Assembly: GCF_000585335.1 (NCBI RefSeq) | Contig: NZ_KK073872.1 | Coordinates: 192,001 to 256,000, forward strand | From: Cloacibacillus evryensis DSM 19522 | GTDB taxonomy: Bacteria; Synergistota; Synergistia; Synergistales; Synergistaceae | Length of the DNA stretch: 64,000 nucleotides | Reading direction: 5' to 3' | Shown here: piece by piece, positions 1 to 8,989 of the stretch | How the letters are laid out: each line of letters begins with the position of its first letter | Position numbering within the stretch: position 1 is the stretch's first letter | Made by a program: the position numbers and the translations under genes | Notes under the pieces: generated by a model | The model's database searches: none | Told to the model about the DNA's origin: nothing | Seen by the model: the letters and a program-made list of their open reading frames with translations, nothing else

Positions 1-77
1 TGACATAAGTCCCAGCCTCCCGGCCGTCGTATGGAATTTTCGCCATGCATTTTTTAGAACAAAAGAGGAACATACGA

Positions 78-1496
78 ATGTTGGGACATAGGTCATCGGC
101 GGCGCTTGGCAAGGAAGAACAGCGCCGGCGAATGTTAAGCGAGCCGGTGGGCAGGCTCATTCTCTCCCTTGGCGGACCGACGACGGTTATTATGGCAGTC
201 ACCACCATTTACCTGATCTCGAATGTATTTTTCATCTCAAAGCTGGGGACCAGCGCCAACGCCGCCGCGAGCGTCGTCTTCGCCATCTTCGCCTTTTTCA
301 ACGCCGTCGGTTATACCTTTGGCCGCGGCGCGGAGAGCAAGATAGAGATAAGTCTCAGCGCCGGCGACGACACGGAGGCAAGCCGTTTTGCCTCCACATC
401 TTTCTATTCCGTCATCCTGATCGGCACGCTGACCGCGCTCCTCGGCATAAAATATGTTGAGGGTCTCATGAGGCTCCTTGGCGCGACGGACAGCATCCTG
501 CCATACGCCGTCGATTATTCGCGCCACGTACTGCTCAGCGCTCCCTTCGCCTGTTCGGCTTTCGTAATGAACAACATCCTGCGCGCCGAGGGTAAGGCTG
601 TTTATTCTATGCGCGGGCTGCTGGGTGGCTCTTTGCTCAACATAGTGCTGACTCCGGTGCTGATATTTCCCCTGAAAATGGGCATTGCGGGGGCCGGGGC
701 GGCGACGCTCGTGAGCCAGTGCGTCAGCTTCGTCATTCTTTATGAATATTTCCTGCGCGGCAAGAGCATCACCAGGCTCACGCTGGCCGGCGTGTCGCGC
801 GATCCGCGCGAATACTATGATATTTTCCGGATCGGCAGCCCCTCTATGACGCGGCAGGGCTTTTCCAGCCTCTCCACCGCGGCGCTCAACTATGCCGCCG
901 GAGCCTACGGCGACGCCGCAATCGCGGCGATGTCGGTCGTTTCACGCGTCGTCATGTTCCTCTTCGCCATCGTTACGGGCATTACGCAGGGTTTTCTGCC
1001 CGTTGCAGCCTATAACTATGGCGCGAAGCAGTACGCGCGCATCCGCCAAGGTTTTTGGTTCACCGTCAGGGCAGGCCTGCTCTGCATGTCCGTCATCTCT
1101 CTTCTCACCTACATCTTCGCGCGCGAGATCGTCACGGTTTTCAGCTATGGGGACTCGGCGATCATCGGCGTCGGGACCTTCGCGCTCCGCTGTCAGGCGG
1201 CGGTTTTCATCCTTCAGCCGCTCTTCATCGTCACCGAGATGATGATGCAGGAACTTGGCTTCGCCGCGCGCGCCTCGGTGCTGGCCTCGCTGCGTCAGGG
1301 GATATTCTTCCTGCCGATGCTGGCGGTGCTGCCGTCCTTTATGGGGCTGGACGGCGTCGCGGTCAGCCAGGCGGCTGCCAATGTTATGACCCTCTTCGCG
1401 ACGCTGCCCTTTGTTTACAGCTTTATGAAGCTGCTCGACACTAAAGAAAAGGCGATGCCGGATTCCACGGAAACGACGGCGTCAGCCAAAAACTGA
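78..1496 (+). CDS. MATE-family multidrug/cation antiporter
   Basis: Inner-membrane exporter of the MATE family, which moves cationic drugs or metabolites outward in exchange for Na+ or H+. The protein is about 472 residues with roughly twelve hydrophobic segments and the two internally related halves usual for the family. The first half begins with a GRLILSLGGPTTVIM-type helix and the second has the matching RIGSPSMTRQGFSS stretch near residue 260. An upstream in-frame ATG at 45 exists, but the ATG at 78 has AGAGGAAC about eight bases upstream, so I prefer it. It stands alone: nothing else is on this strand nearby and the next gene converges on it. The substrate cannot be told from the sequence. 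Confidence 0.9.
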   Translation: MLGHRSSAALGKEEQRRRMLSEPVGRLILSLGGPTTVIMAVTTIYLISNVFFISKLGTSANAAASVVFAIFAFFNAVGYTFGRGAESKIEISLSAGDDTEASRFASTSFYSVILIGTLTALLGIKYVEGLMRLLGATDSILPYAVDYSRHVLLSAPFACSAFVMNNILRAEGKAVYSMRGLLGGSLLNIVLTPVLIFPLKMGIAGAGAATLVSQCVSFVILYEYFLRGKSITRLTLAGVSRDPREYYDIFRIGSPSMTRQGFSSLSTAALNYAAGAYGDAAIAAMSVVSRVVMFLFAIVTGITQGFLPVAAYNYGAKQYARIRQGFWFTVRAGLLCMSVISLLTYIFAREIVTVFSYGDSAIIGVGTFALRCQAAVFILQPLFIVTEMMMQELGFAARASVLASLRQGIFFLPMLAVLPSFMGLDGVAVSQAAANVMTLFATLPFVYSFMKLLDTKEKAMPDSTETTASAKN

Positions 1497-1596
1497 TCCG
1501 GCGTTTTAAGCTTCGCTTTAGGTGCCTGTGCGTTTTCGCGTGAAAAACAGAGGGGCCGGGAGTGGCTCCTTTGCGTTCAAATGATTGCCGCATAGT

Positions 1597-3777
1597 TTAT
1601 TTTTTATTCTTTCTGAGTTGGAGGCAGAACGCGCCGAGACAGATGAGGAGGCTCCACGGGGCCGCGCCGCAGCCGCCTGAACCGCCGTAGTGTGTGTCTG
1701 TATCTATCACTGTTACCATGCATTCGGCGCTGAATTCGCCCGCCCTGGCCGTTATTACCGCCGTGCCGGGGGCGTGCGCCGTCACCTTGCCGTCAGCCAC
1801 GCTCGCGGCCTCCGGGCTGCCGCTCGCCCAAATGACGGCGTCCGTCGAATCAGCGGGCGTGACCGCCGCTGCGAGTGTCAGCGTTTCGCCCTTTCTCAGC
1901 GACGCCGCGCTCTTGTCTAGCGTGATGCCGGCGGCGGGTATCCTTTCGACGACATTTATCCCCGCAGAGAGCACGATATCATGCGGTGTCTCCGAAGGGC
2001 CGAATTCAGGATCGGAGAGATCGCTGGGGCAGAATTTTACCCTGACGGACATTTCGGCGCTGCCGGGGGATTTCCCGCTCACGGCGACGACGGCGCCTTT
2101 GGTCGCGGCAGCCGCGATATTGTCAGGCGTGACGGCGGCGGAGAGTTCCCTGACGTGCGAACCGAATGGCGCGCCTGTGCCGGGGAACAGCTCCAGCGTG
2201 AAATCGGCAGCGCCGTTTTGCGCCACTGTCGCCGAGAAGGGAACGAGCAGGCAGGCGGTGACTATTTTTTGCTGCTGTTCGGAGGTGAAGGGACACGCTC
2301 CGGCTGTCGTCTCCGCGTCGCCCGCGGCGCGCGGCGCGGAAGAGTCTAGCCAGGCGCATTCCGTAATGATCCCCTCATCATCCTGTGGGTCGTGAGCCTT
2401 ATTGTATCCGGCTATACCGCCTCTGTACGTGCTGAATGATTCCACTCTCCCGGCCGATGCGCATCTCCTTATCATGCCGCCGCTTCCGCGGTTGGCGCCG
2501 GCGACGCCTCCCGCCGCCGTCCAGTTTTGACTGACGCCGGAGCCAGGCAGGCGGATATCTCCAAGGTTCACGCAGTCCTCTATCAACAGGAAGTTTATGG
2601 CCGCGATGCCGCCAGCGTAACTTTCGCCGTCAATGTACGATGAGGTTATCGTGCCGCTGTTGACGCAATTGGAAATCACGGTTCCATCGTCACCGCCGAG
2701 CCGTCCTGTGATGCCGCCTACGGGGGCGTCGGGGCCGCTTATGTTTCCCGTATTGCGGCAATTGAGTATTTTAGTGATGCCGCCGGTGCCGCCCACGATG
2801 CCGCCTACGCCTGAACCGGAGCCGTCGCCCTCCAAAGTGACGCTACCGCTGTTTACGCAGCCGTCAATGGATGAGGATTTAGCACCCGTTCTGCTGTCGG
2901 TCTCGGCGACGATGCCGCCGAGGGCGCTGTTGCCCCGGCCTTTTACGGGACCGCTGTTTTTGCAATTTTTTAATGTATAGCTATTGGCCGTTACGGCGAT
3001 GCCTCCCGCCGTCGCTCTGCCGCCTGCCTTCCCTATAATTTCGCCGCTGTTTTCGCAGCCTTCGATGACAGCTTTTTCGGCCTGATATAAGTCGGTTGCA
3101 TATCGATTACTGCCATTTTCGCAGCTGATGCCGGCGGCCGCTCCTCCCTCTACGCGCGCGTTGTTGAGGCAGGAGGATATGCGCCCGTAGTTTCTTGCGG
3201 CGATGCCGGCGCAGTAGCTATTTTCACCGACAGATTCCATTATGAGAGTGCCGGTCACGGCGGCGCGGTTCTCACATCTTTCGATAACGCCGCGGTTGAT
3301 ATCGGCGACGCCGGCCAGATATTCGTAATCTCCCGCAATCGAGCCGGTGACTGTAATGTTCTTCACAACGCCCGACACGCCGATGTATCCGAAGAGGGCG
3401 GCGGAAATCCCTGTTCCCGAGATCGTCAGGTTCTTTATGGTATTTCCGCCACCGTCAAGGGCTCCTTCAAAGGTTTTTGCCGGCGTAGTGCCAAAATTTC
3501 CTATCGGCGTCCATTGACGGCCGTTGAGATCGATGTCGCCGGAGAGGGTTATGCTCTTGTCCGTGAAATCATCGGAAGCTGCGTTGACGAGCGCGGCCAG
3601 TCCGGCGAGTTCTTCGGGGGCGGAGATGACATAGCTTCGCGCGGAGCCGTCGCCGTACCATTCCGTGTCAACGCCGCCGCTCCAAGCGGCGGAACATGAT
3701 AAACAGCAGAGGAGGAGCGCCGCCGTCAGGAGGAGGGACCTCATGCCGCTCCTAATTAAGGAGGCCATATTTCTCAT
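1597..3777 (-). CDS. Secreted Synergist-CTERM protein with GLUG-like repeats and a Big2 domain
   Basis: Exported surface protein of 726 residues, function unknown. It has a signal peptide (residues about 10-33, ending CSAA), then about 400 residues of glycine- and asparagine-rich repeats of the type GGIAGYN or CxNxGxI that resemble GLUG repeats and should form a beta-solenoid. A bacterial Ig-like Big2 domain follows at about residues 615-690 (GITLDKSAASLRKGETLTL). The tail is GGSGGCGAAPW, a hydrophobic segment and RKNKK, which fits the Synergist-CTERM sorting signal. AAGGGTG lies about eight bases upstream of the start. It is 71 bp downstream of a second Synergist-CTERM gene on the same strand, so the two may be co-transcribed. 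An adhesion or matrix role is inference. Confidence 0.85.
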   Translation of the reverse strand: MRNMASLIRSGMRSLLLTAALLLCCLSCSAAWSGGVDTEWYGDGSARSYVISAPEELAGLAALVNAASDDFTDKSITLSGDIDLNGRQWTPIGNFGTTPAKTFEGALDGGGNTIKNLTISGTGISAALFGYIGVSGVVKNITVTGSIAGDYEYLAGVADINRGVIERCENRAAVTGTLIMESVGENSYCAGIAARNYGRISSCLNNARVEGGAAAGISCENGSNRYATDLYQAEKAVIEGCENSGEIIGKAGGRATAGGIAVTANSYTLKNCKNSGPVKGRGNSALGGIVAETDSRTGAKSSSIDGCVNSGSVTLEGDGSGSGVGGIVGGTGGITKILNCRNTGNISGPDAPVGGITGRLGGDDGTVISNCVNSGTITSSYIDGESYAGGIAAINFLLIEDCVNLGDIRLPGSGVSQNWTAAGGVAGANRGSGGMIRRCASAGRVESFSTYRGGIAGYNKAHDPQDDEGIITECAWLDSSAPRAAGDAETTAGACPFTSEQQQKIVTACLLVPFSATVAQNGAADFTLELFPGTGAPFGSHVRELSAAVTPDNIAAAATKGAVVAVSGKSPGSAEMSVRVKFCPSDLSDPEFGPSETPHDIVLSAGINVVERIPAAGITLDKSAASLRKGETLTLAAAVTPADSTDAVIWASGSPEAASVADGKVTAHAPGTAVITARAGEFSAECMVTVIDTDTHYGGSGGCGAAPWSLLICLGAFCLQLRKNKK

Positions 3778-3808
3778 CTTTTTATCACCCTTTCGTCATA
3801 TAGAGAGG

Positions 3809-3830
3809 AAACGGGGCCGCCGAGGGCCCC
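3809..3830 (-). terminator. Weak hairpin after the 3849 gene
   Basis: Six-base GC stem GGGGCC/GGCCCC with a six-base loop lies between the two Synergist-CTERM genes, followed on the minus strand by GTTTCC. The T-tract is poor, so it may only attenuate transcription into the downstream gene. Confidence 0.35.
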
Positions 3831-3848
3831 TTGATATTCGCGCCGGGG

Positions 3849-5039
3849 TTACTTTTTGCGTGCTTTGAGGCAGAGCCAGGCCGCGCCGAGGGTGATGAAG
3901 ACGCCCCACGGGGCCGCGCTGCAGCCGCCGCTTGAGCCGCCGGAGCCGGGGGACTCTGGGACCGGCTGGCTTTTGAGCTTCACGTCCCCGATGATGGGGA
4001 TGGCGAAGCTGAAATATTTCTTATAGCCGGCGACGGTGAAGGTGACAGTCGCCGTCTCCGCGTCATACCGCGCGGGGAAAGCCGTCAGGCGGTACGGCTT
4101 CGTCCCGGGGTCGACGATGAAGACGCAGGGGCTGCCGGCGAAGGCCCCCTTAAAGCCGCCGATCCTGATATGGAAGGTGACGTCGCCGTCGGAGGCGGTC
4201 TCTTTATCGTAATCGATCGTGACGCCGACCGCGGTGAGGGCCGACAGCGAGATGAGGTCGTCCTTCTTGAACCCCTCCGGCCAGTCTATCGAATCAAGGG
4301 TGTCGTCAGTGCTGATGTATTTATTGATCGTGCCGCGCCAGCCGTCAAGCCCTTTTTCACGGCGTTTGACATTTGCGGGGGAAATGCCCGCGGGCAGCGG
4401 TTCGTCAACGCTGACGTCTATGGAGGCGACGGGATACTCTTCGTAGTCTTTGCTGATGATGAAGGGTTTCGCGGGCTCGTGGTCAGGGGCTGGGGCGGGA
4501 CCGCCTTTGGCTATAAAGATCGCGTAAGGCTTATCTTTTTCAAAACTGAGCGTCTTCGCCGGCTTGATGGCGATGGTCTTATTTGCGCTGTCCACCGCGA
4601 TGCCGTCCACAGCCTCCACTAAGACATATGTGGAAACCGGAGGTTTTGGGGACCAATCGATGTCGAGGCGTGTAATGAATGCCTTCGCGTCGTTTGCGAC
4701 TGCGGGCGGCACGCCGTCGGTCGTTTCCAGCAAAATGACGCCGCCCGAGCCCGACGCCGAGCAATATGCCTGCCAGGCGGTTAGGATTTCACTGTTGCCG
4801 AGCAATTGGCAGAGCCCGTTGCCGGCATCTTCTTTTATCATATTCTGCAGTTCGGTATCTGGCGGTTCTGGAAAGGCCCAGACGCTGTCATCCACTAAGG
4901 TCCCGCCCACATTCAGGCCGTTCAGGGGGATCTTTTGATAATTGTCGCTGACAGCCGGCGACGCCAGAGCCGCTGCGGACGATACCGTCAAGACGACGAC
5001 CAATGTGATGACGCGAAGAAGAATTTTTACCGCTCTCAT
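3849..5039 (-). CDS. Secreted Synergist-CTERM protein
   Basis: Exported protein of about 396 residues, function unknown. A signal peptide (RAVKILLRVITLVVVLTV to ALASP) is followed by about 330 residues rich in Pro, Lys and Asp, predicted beta-rich, without a domain I recognise. The tail is SGGSSGGCSAAPW, one hydrophobic segment and KARKK, which is the Synergist-CTERM pattern. An upstream in-frame GTG at 5048 is possible, but GAGGAG is better spaced for the ATG at 5039. It lies 71 bp upstream of a second protein with the same kind of tail, and downstream of a membrane-bound LuxR-type regulator on the same strand, which is a candidate regulator by position only. Confidence 0.8.
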   Translation of the reverse strand: MRAVKILLRVITLVVVLTVSSAAALASPAVSDNYQKIPLNGLNVGGTLVDDSVWAFPEPPDTELQNMIKEDAGNGLCQLLGNSEILTAWQAYCSASGSGGVILLETTDGVPPAVANDAKAFITRLDIDWSPKPPVSTYVLVEAVDGIAVDSANKTIAIKPAKTLSFEKDKPYAIFIAKGGPAPAPDHEPAKPFIISKDYEEYPVASIDVSVDEPLPAGISPANVKRREKGLDGWRGTINKYISTDDTLDSIDWPEGFKKDDLISLSALTAVGVTIDYDKETASDGDVTFHIRIGGFKGAFAGSPCVFIVDPGTKPYRLTAFPARYDAETATVTFTVAGYKKYFSFAIPIIGDVKLKSQPVPESPGSGGSSGGCSAAPWGVFITLGAAWLCLKARKK

Positions 5040-5233
5040 CGATTCCACTCTCCTCTTTGTTTAGGATGGGCGGGGTCACGCCCTCTTTGTCCTATTATTA
5101 AAAAAAGAGAGTCTTTTGAACAGGCCGTCATGACGACAGAATGCGTCGCATGTACGCCAGGTTTTGTCGTAACGACGACATTGATATACAATTAGATTTT
5201 ATTGATAAAATAAAGGATACTGATGATATGATT

Positions 5234-6652
5234 TCAAGCCGTCGTGTCCGATTCCCGCGCCGCCTCTTCTTCCGCGAGGCATTCGTAGTAGAGGCGGAGC
5301 AGCCCCAGGCGTGATTTTGTGCCGGTCTTCTCATATATGGCGGTGAGGCTGCGCTGAAAGGCTCTGCCGGAGATCGCCATTTGCTCCGCGAGTTCGTTTA
5401 TGCTGTCGTCGCTCATAATGACCAGCTCGGCTATCTCGTTTTCGCGGCCGCTGAGGCCGTATCTCCCGGCGAAGGAGGCCGCCGTTCCGCCTGCCGGGCT
5501 CTTTTCGCCGCTGGAGTTATTCAGCTTGCCCGCTGCGTAAAATAGCAGCAATACCGCGAGCGAGAGGCAGATGCTGATGATGGTCAGCAGATGGTGGCCG
5601 GCATGCTGAAAGAGCTTCACTCCCGGCACCGCGATAAAGCCAATGGTAAGCGAGCGCACGACGCGCCCCATACCGGCCCACAGGGCGGGAGCTGCGGTCC
5701 TCGGAGCCATTTCCATGAAGGCGAGCGTAATGTACAGAATGACGAAGCCGCCCAGGAAGTAGAGTGTTGCAAGGCTGATGACGAAGCCGAAGGAACCTTC
5801 AAGAAATGATGTGACGATTACAGAGAAGAGGAGTACGCAGACGGTGGCTATCGGCAGACAGCGGCGGTCTTTTATATCGGCGATGAATCCGGCCATGACG
5901 AGCGATACGGCGTAGAAGAGCCGCGGGTAGGCGGAGAGCGTGACGTCGCCGCGCGCGCTGAAGTCTGTCACGATCGCGTCGCTTATGCCTATCGCCGCCG
6001 ACATCAGGCAGGCGGCGATGACGCAGGTCAGCTTGTCGTTTGCGGTCTTCGGCGATTCTTCCGCGCCGGGGCGCAGGGGGCGGCGCTCGTCCTTTTGCCC
6101 TTTGAGCGGCATCCACAGAGAGAGGGCGAGCGCCGCCGCCGCGCTCGCCATAAGCGCCGGGGCTGTCTTGGTGTAGTTCTGGACGAGATATTGTATGAGG
6201 ACGGCGGCGCAGACAGCACCGCCGACGGTGATGCCGAGATGGGGACTGCCATCCATGTCGACGGCCGCGGCGTAATGGACGAAGGCCCCGACATAGCCTA
6301 TCGCGAGCATGGCGACGGCGGCGAGGAGCATGAAAAAGAAGGGCGATCCAACAAAGACGATCAGGCCGAACGAGAAGAGGAAAATCGCGCCGGCGCAGAC
6401 GAGCATGGCGCGGCGGGCGGCTTCGCCGCGGACGAGCGCGCGGCTCAGCGGCAGCAGCAGGTACCCAGCGGCGGTGGCGATGAGCCCCACGCAATAGGCA
6501 GGGACGACCGCCTCCGCGCCGACGGCGGCGGCCGCCCTGTCCTGTATGACCAGCTCGGCAAGCAGAAATATGAACATATAGAGCGCGTAGTATGTCCCGT
6601 TGAAGACGGATACGTTTATCTCCGCCCGCGGCGGCGCTATGCTTTTATTCAT
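5234..6652 (-). CDS. Membrane-embedded LuxR-type transcriptional regulator (MFS-like N-terminus)
   Basis: A one-polypeptide regulator of 472 residues. Residues about 15-385 form about twelve hydrophobic segments in an MFS-like arrangement. The last 65 residues are a LuxR/GerE-type helix-turn-helix (YGLSGRENEIAELVIMSDDS, then INELAEQMAISGRAFQRSL). This architecture is known in anaerobic gut bacteria, and the membrane part is thought to sense or transport a ligand while the C-terminal domain binds DNA. I see no receiver domain. It has a good promoter at 6712-6740. The next genes downstream on the strand encode two Synergist-CTERM proteins. The ligand and targets are unknown. Confidence 0.85.
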   Translation of the reverse strand: MNKSIAPPRAEINVSVFNGTYYALYMFIFLLAELVIQDRAAAAVGAEAVVPAYCVGLIATAAGYLLLPLSRALVRGEAARRAMLVCAGAIFLFSFGLIVFVGSPFFFMLLAAVAMLAIGYVGAFVHYAAAVDMDGSPHLGITVGGAVCAAVLIQYLVQNYTKTAPALMASAAAALALSLWMPLKGQKDERRPLRPGAEESPKTANDKLTCVIAACLMSAAIGISDAIVTDFSARGDVTLSAYPRLFYAVSLVMAGFIADIKDRRCLPIATVCVLLFSVIVTSFLEGSFGFVISLATLYFLGGFVILYITLAFMEMAPRTAAPALWAGMGRVVRSLTIGFIAVPGVKLFQHAGHHLLTIISICLSLAVLLLFYAAGKLNNSSGEKSPAGGTAASFAGRYGLSGRENEIAELVIMSDDSINELAEQMAISGRAFQRSLTAIYEKTGTKSRLGLLRLYYECLAEEEAARESDTTA

Positions 6653-6711
6653 TTCTTCATCACCAGCCCGGCTCGCTTGATTTATTTACGACGTACTCTG
6701 TCCATATTGCA

Positions 6712-6740
6712 ACTATAACAATATACGTACTTAATTTCAA
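6712..6740 (-). promoter_or_regulatory. Sigma-70-type promoter for the membrane LuxR gene
   Basis: On the minus strand TTGAAA (6735-6740) and TATAGT (6712-6717) are separated by 17 bp, about 60 bp upstream of the start codon. The surrounding 100 bp is AT-rich against the GC-rich background. Confidence 0.65.
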
Positions 6741-6762
6741 CAATAAGAACGTCATAAATCAT

Positions 6763-6803
6763 AAAAGGCCGCCATCTGCCCGTGGTTGGGGCGGATGGCG
6801 GCC
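6763..6803 (-). terminator. Intrinsic terminator of the hydroxyacid dehydrogenase gene
   Basis: A 15-bp stem (6767-6781 with 6789-6803, one G-T pair) with a seven-base loop is followed on the minus strand by TTTTAT. It lies 15 bp after the stop codon at 6818 and separates that gene from the LuxR-type gene. Confidence 0.85.
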
Positions 6804-6817
6804 CTTGTGCCGGCCGT

Positions 6818-7696
6818 CTATTCTTCCGGGTCGTAAAGGCAGTAGAGCGCCTGTGTGCCGCTGTTTTCGTAACCGCCCTCGGCGAGTTCCTCGTAGAGTT
6901 CTCTCGTAACTGTAAGCGCGGGCAGGTCCAGATCCATCTCGTCCGCCGCCTCTTCCGCGAGCTTCATGTCTTTTATGTAGTGTTTGATGAAGAAGCCGGG
7001 GGCGAAATCCCCCTTGAGTATGCGGGGCCCGTAATTTTTCAGGCTCCAGGTCGCCGCCGAGCCGCCGCCTACGGCCTCGATGAATTCGTCAAGGTCCAGC
7101 CCGCAGGATTTCGCGAAGGCAAGGGCCTCGCACATTCCGGTCATGGTTCCCGCGATCACGATCTGGTTGCCGAGCTTCGCGTTCTGTCCGTCTCCCGCGC
7201 CGCCCATATGTTTGACGGTGCGCCCCATTATCTTGAAATAGGGCAGCGCCTTTTCAAAGTCCTCGCTGTCGCCGCCCGCGAAGATGGTGAGCGTCGCCTC
7301 GCGCGCTCCTTTGTCGCCGCCGGTGACGGGGGCGTCAAGGACGCCTACGCCGCGTTTCTTGCCCGCGGCCTGTATCTTTCTCGCTAGTTTTGGGCTTGAG
7401 GTGGTCATGTCGACGAGCACAGCGCCCTCTTTAGCGTTTTCCACAAGTCCTTTTTTGCCGAGGTAGACCTCTTCAACGTCCTTGGGGAAGCCTACGATGG
7501 TGAATATGATGTCGCACTTCGCGGCGATATCGGCGGGGGCGTCTTCCCATACCGCGCCCTTGTCGACGAGGGGCATCGCCCTCTCTTTAGTGCGGTTGTA
7601 GACATGCACCTCATTGCCGGCGGCGAGCAGGTGGCCGGCCATGCTGGCTCCCATTACGCCCGTGCCGATGAAACCGAGGATCTTTTTATCAGACAT
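6818..7696 (-). CDS. NAD(P)-dependent beta-hydroxyacid dehydrogenase (3-hydroxyisobutyrate / tartronate semialdehyde reductase family)
   Basis: Cytoplasmic oxidoreductase of 292 residues, the normal length. The N-terminal Rossmann domain starts FIGTGVMGASMAGHLLAAG, and the following TxSP motif (TTSSPKLARKI), substrate motif DAPVTGGDKGA and catalytic-lysine motif GDGQNAKLGNQ are all intact. The family reduces or oxidises short beta-hydroxyacids such as 3-hydroxyisobutyrate, tartronate semialdehyde or succinic semialdehyde. The substrate cannot be settled here; the gadB gene 3 kb away makes GABA, so a succinic-semialdehyde reductase role is conceivable but is inference. It sits 18 bp downstream of an mscS gene on the same strand. 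Confidence 0.9.
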   Translation of the reverse strand: MSDKKILGFIGTGVMGASMAGHLLAAGNEVHVYNRTKERAMPLVDKGAVWEDAPADIAAKCDIIFTIVGFPKDVEEVYLGKKGLVENAKEGAVLVDMTTSSPKLARKIQAAGKKRGVGVLDAPVTGGDKGAREATLTIFAGGDSEDFEKALPYFKIMGRTVKHMGGAGDGQNAKLGNQIVIAGTMTGMCEALAFAKSCGLDLDEFIEAVGGGSAATWSLKNYGPRILKGDFAPGFFIKHYIKDMKLAEEAADEMDLDLPALTVTRELYEELAEGGYENSGTQALYCLYDPEE

Positions 7697-7714
7697 GGTA
7701 TCACTCCCATAAAA

Positions 7715-8533
7715 TTAATTATCTTGATCATTGACCATATGCACGTTGAGGTGCGGATAGCTCATTTCGACGCCGTGTTTGGCGTACGACTCCGGCACCG
7801 CCTCCATTATATCGTAATAGAGGTTCCAGTAGTCGTCGGTTTTGCACCAGAGGCGCACGGTGTATTCGATGACGGAGTCTTTGTAGGCGCCGACGCGCAC
7901 GAAGGGAGCCGGTTCGGCGAAGACCTGCGGAAATTTTTCTATCGCCTCTCTTATCGCGAGCTTGACCGTTTCGACCGGGCAGTCGTAGCCCGCGGAGAAC
8001 ACGAAGTCGACGCGGCGCTTATCCTCGTTGGTGTAGTTCACGATCTTTGAGGAAGATACCTCGCTGTTGGGGATGTAGATTATTTTATTATCGACAGTCG
8101 AGACCTTGGTGTGGATAAATCCGATCTCCCGCACGGTGCCGCCGACGCCGCCCACTTCGACGTAGTCTCCGACCTTGAAGGGCTTGACGGAGAGGAGCAT
8201 GACGCCGCTGGATAGGTTTGAGAGGACGCCCTGCAGCGAGAGGGAGATGGCCAATCCGGCGACGCTCAGGATGGCGACGAAAGACGTTATCTGTATCCCG
8301 AGCGCCCCCGCCACGGTCATAAAGACGATAAAGTAGAGGGTAAGCTTTATCAGCGTGAGGACGAATTTGTGGAGGGTCTTTTCTATGCCCGATCTTTCAA
8401 GCGCCTTTGTCAGCGCGCCCATAACTATCTTTACGATGAGAAGTCCGCCCATGAGATAGAGCAGGGCGGGCAGCAGCGAGGCGAACGTTACCTTTTCAAG
8501 CATCGCCGGTAGTCCTTCGAGATTGATGTTCAT
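7715..8533 (-). CDS. mscS: Small-conductance mechanosensitive channel MscS
   Basis: Osmotic safety valve of the inner membrane, 272 residues. About three transmembrane segments precede the pore-lining helix and MscS beta domain, with the family signatures SLQGVLSNLSSGVMLL and PFKVGDYVEVGGVGG, then IPNSEVSSSKIVNY. The length is that of the simple E. coli-type MscS. The gene lies 18 bp upstream of the hydroxyacid dehydrogenase, so the two probably share a transcript that ends at the terminator near 6767. AAAGGA about 11 bases upstream serves as the ribosome site. Confidence 0.92.
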   Translation of the reverse strand: MNINLEGLPAMLEKVTFASLLPALLYLMGGLLIVKIVMGALTKALERSGIEKTLHKFVLTLIKLTLYFIVFMTVAGALGIQITSFVAILSVAGLAISLSLQGVLSNLSSGVMLLSVKPFKVGDYVEVGGVGGTVREIGFIHTKVSTVDNKIIYIPNSEVSSSKIVNYTNEDKRRVDFVFSAGYDCPVETVKLAIREAIEKFPQVFAEPAPFVRVGAYKDSVIEYTVRLWCKTDDYWNLYYDIMEAVPESYAKHGVEMSYPHLNVHMVNDQDN

Positions 8534-8676
8534 ATTGAGGTCATTCCTTTCTTAGCCTTACTTTTATGTTGCCGGCCGCCTTATTTTATCTTCTGCCTCT
8601 TCGGCTGGCAATGAACCCAGGGCGTCTTCGATACGCCATTTCACCGATATGTTTCGCGCGAAGAGCGCGATGGCAA

Positions 8677-8715
8677 TAAAAAATGGCATTTCATGCATTG
8701 AGCATGAAATGCCAT
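8677..8715 (-). terminator. Intrinsic terminator of tRNA-Asn
   Basis: A perfect 14-bp stem (ATGGCATTTCATGC, 8683-8696 with 8702-8715) with a five-base loop is followed on the minus strand by a run of six T, starting 10 bases after the tRNA 3' end. Confidence 0.9.
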
Positions 8716-8724
8716 ATTGTCGGC

Positions 8725-8800
8725 TGGCTCCTCGACGAGGACTCGAACCTCGAACCTAGTGGTTAACAGCCACCCGCGCTGCCGATTGCGCCATCGAGGA
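8725..8800 (-). tRNA. tRNA-Asn (anticodon GTT)
   Basis: The 76-nt cloverleaf reads TCCTCGATGGCGCAATCGGC at its 5' end, has CTGTTAACC in the anticodon loop, the T-arm GGTTCGAGTCC-type sequence and an encoded CCA. The seven-base acceptor stem TCCTCGA/TCGAGGA is perfect. It is a single-gene transcript with a promoter 30 bp upstream and a terminator directly downstream. Confidence 0.97.
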
Positions 8801-8829
8801 ATATCAGGTCGAAAATCTCGACAGGGGCT

Positions 8830-8857
8830 ATTATAGCACGCCTCTGATTTTTGGCAA
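8830..8857 (-). promoter_or_regulatory. Promoter of tRNA-Asn
   Basis: On the minus strand TTGCCA (8852-8857) and TATAAT (8830-8835) are 16 bp apart; the -10 box is 30 bp upstream of the tRNA 5' end and is followed by a GC-rich start region, as expected for a stable RNA. The remaining bases to 8989 hold no gene that I can support. Confidence 0.8.
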
Positions 8858-8989
8858 CCCCTAAAAACTCTGTTGGAGAGCAAATACGCGCGATTACGTG
8901 GAGAGCGCGGAGCTCACTCTATGCCGGAGCGGCGGCGGGAGTCATTTTGTCCCCCGGCCGCCGTCGCCGTTTTTGTTGTCGCGGTTATT

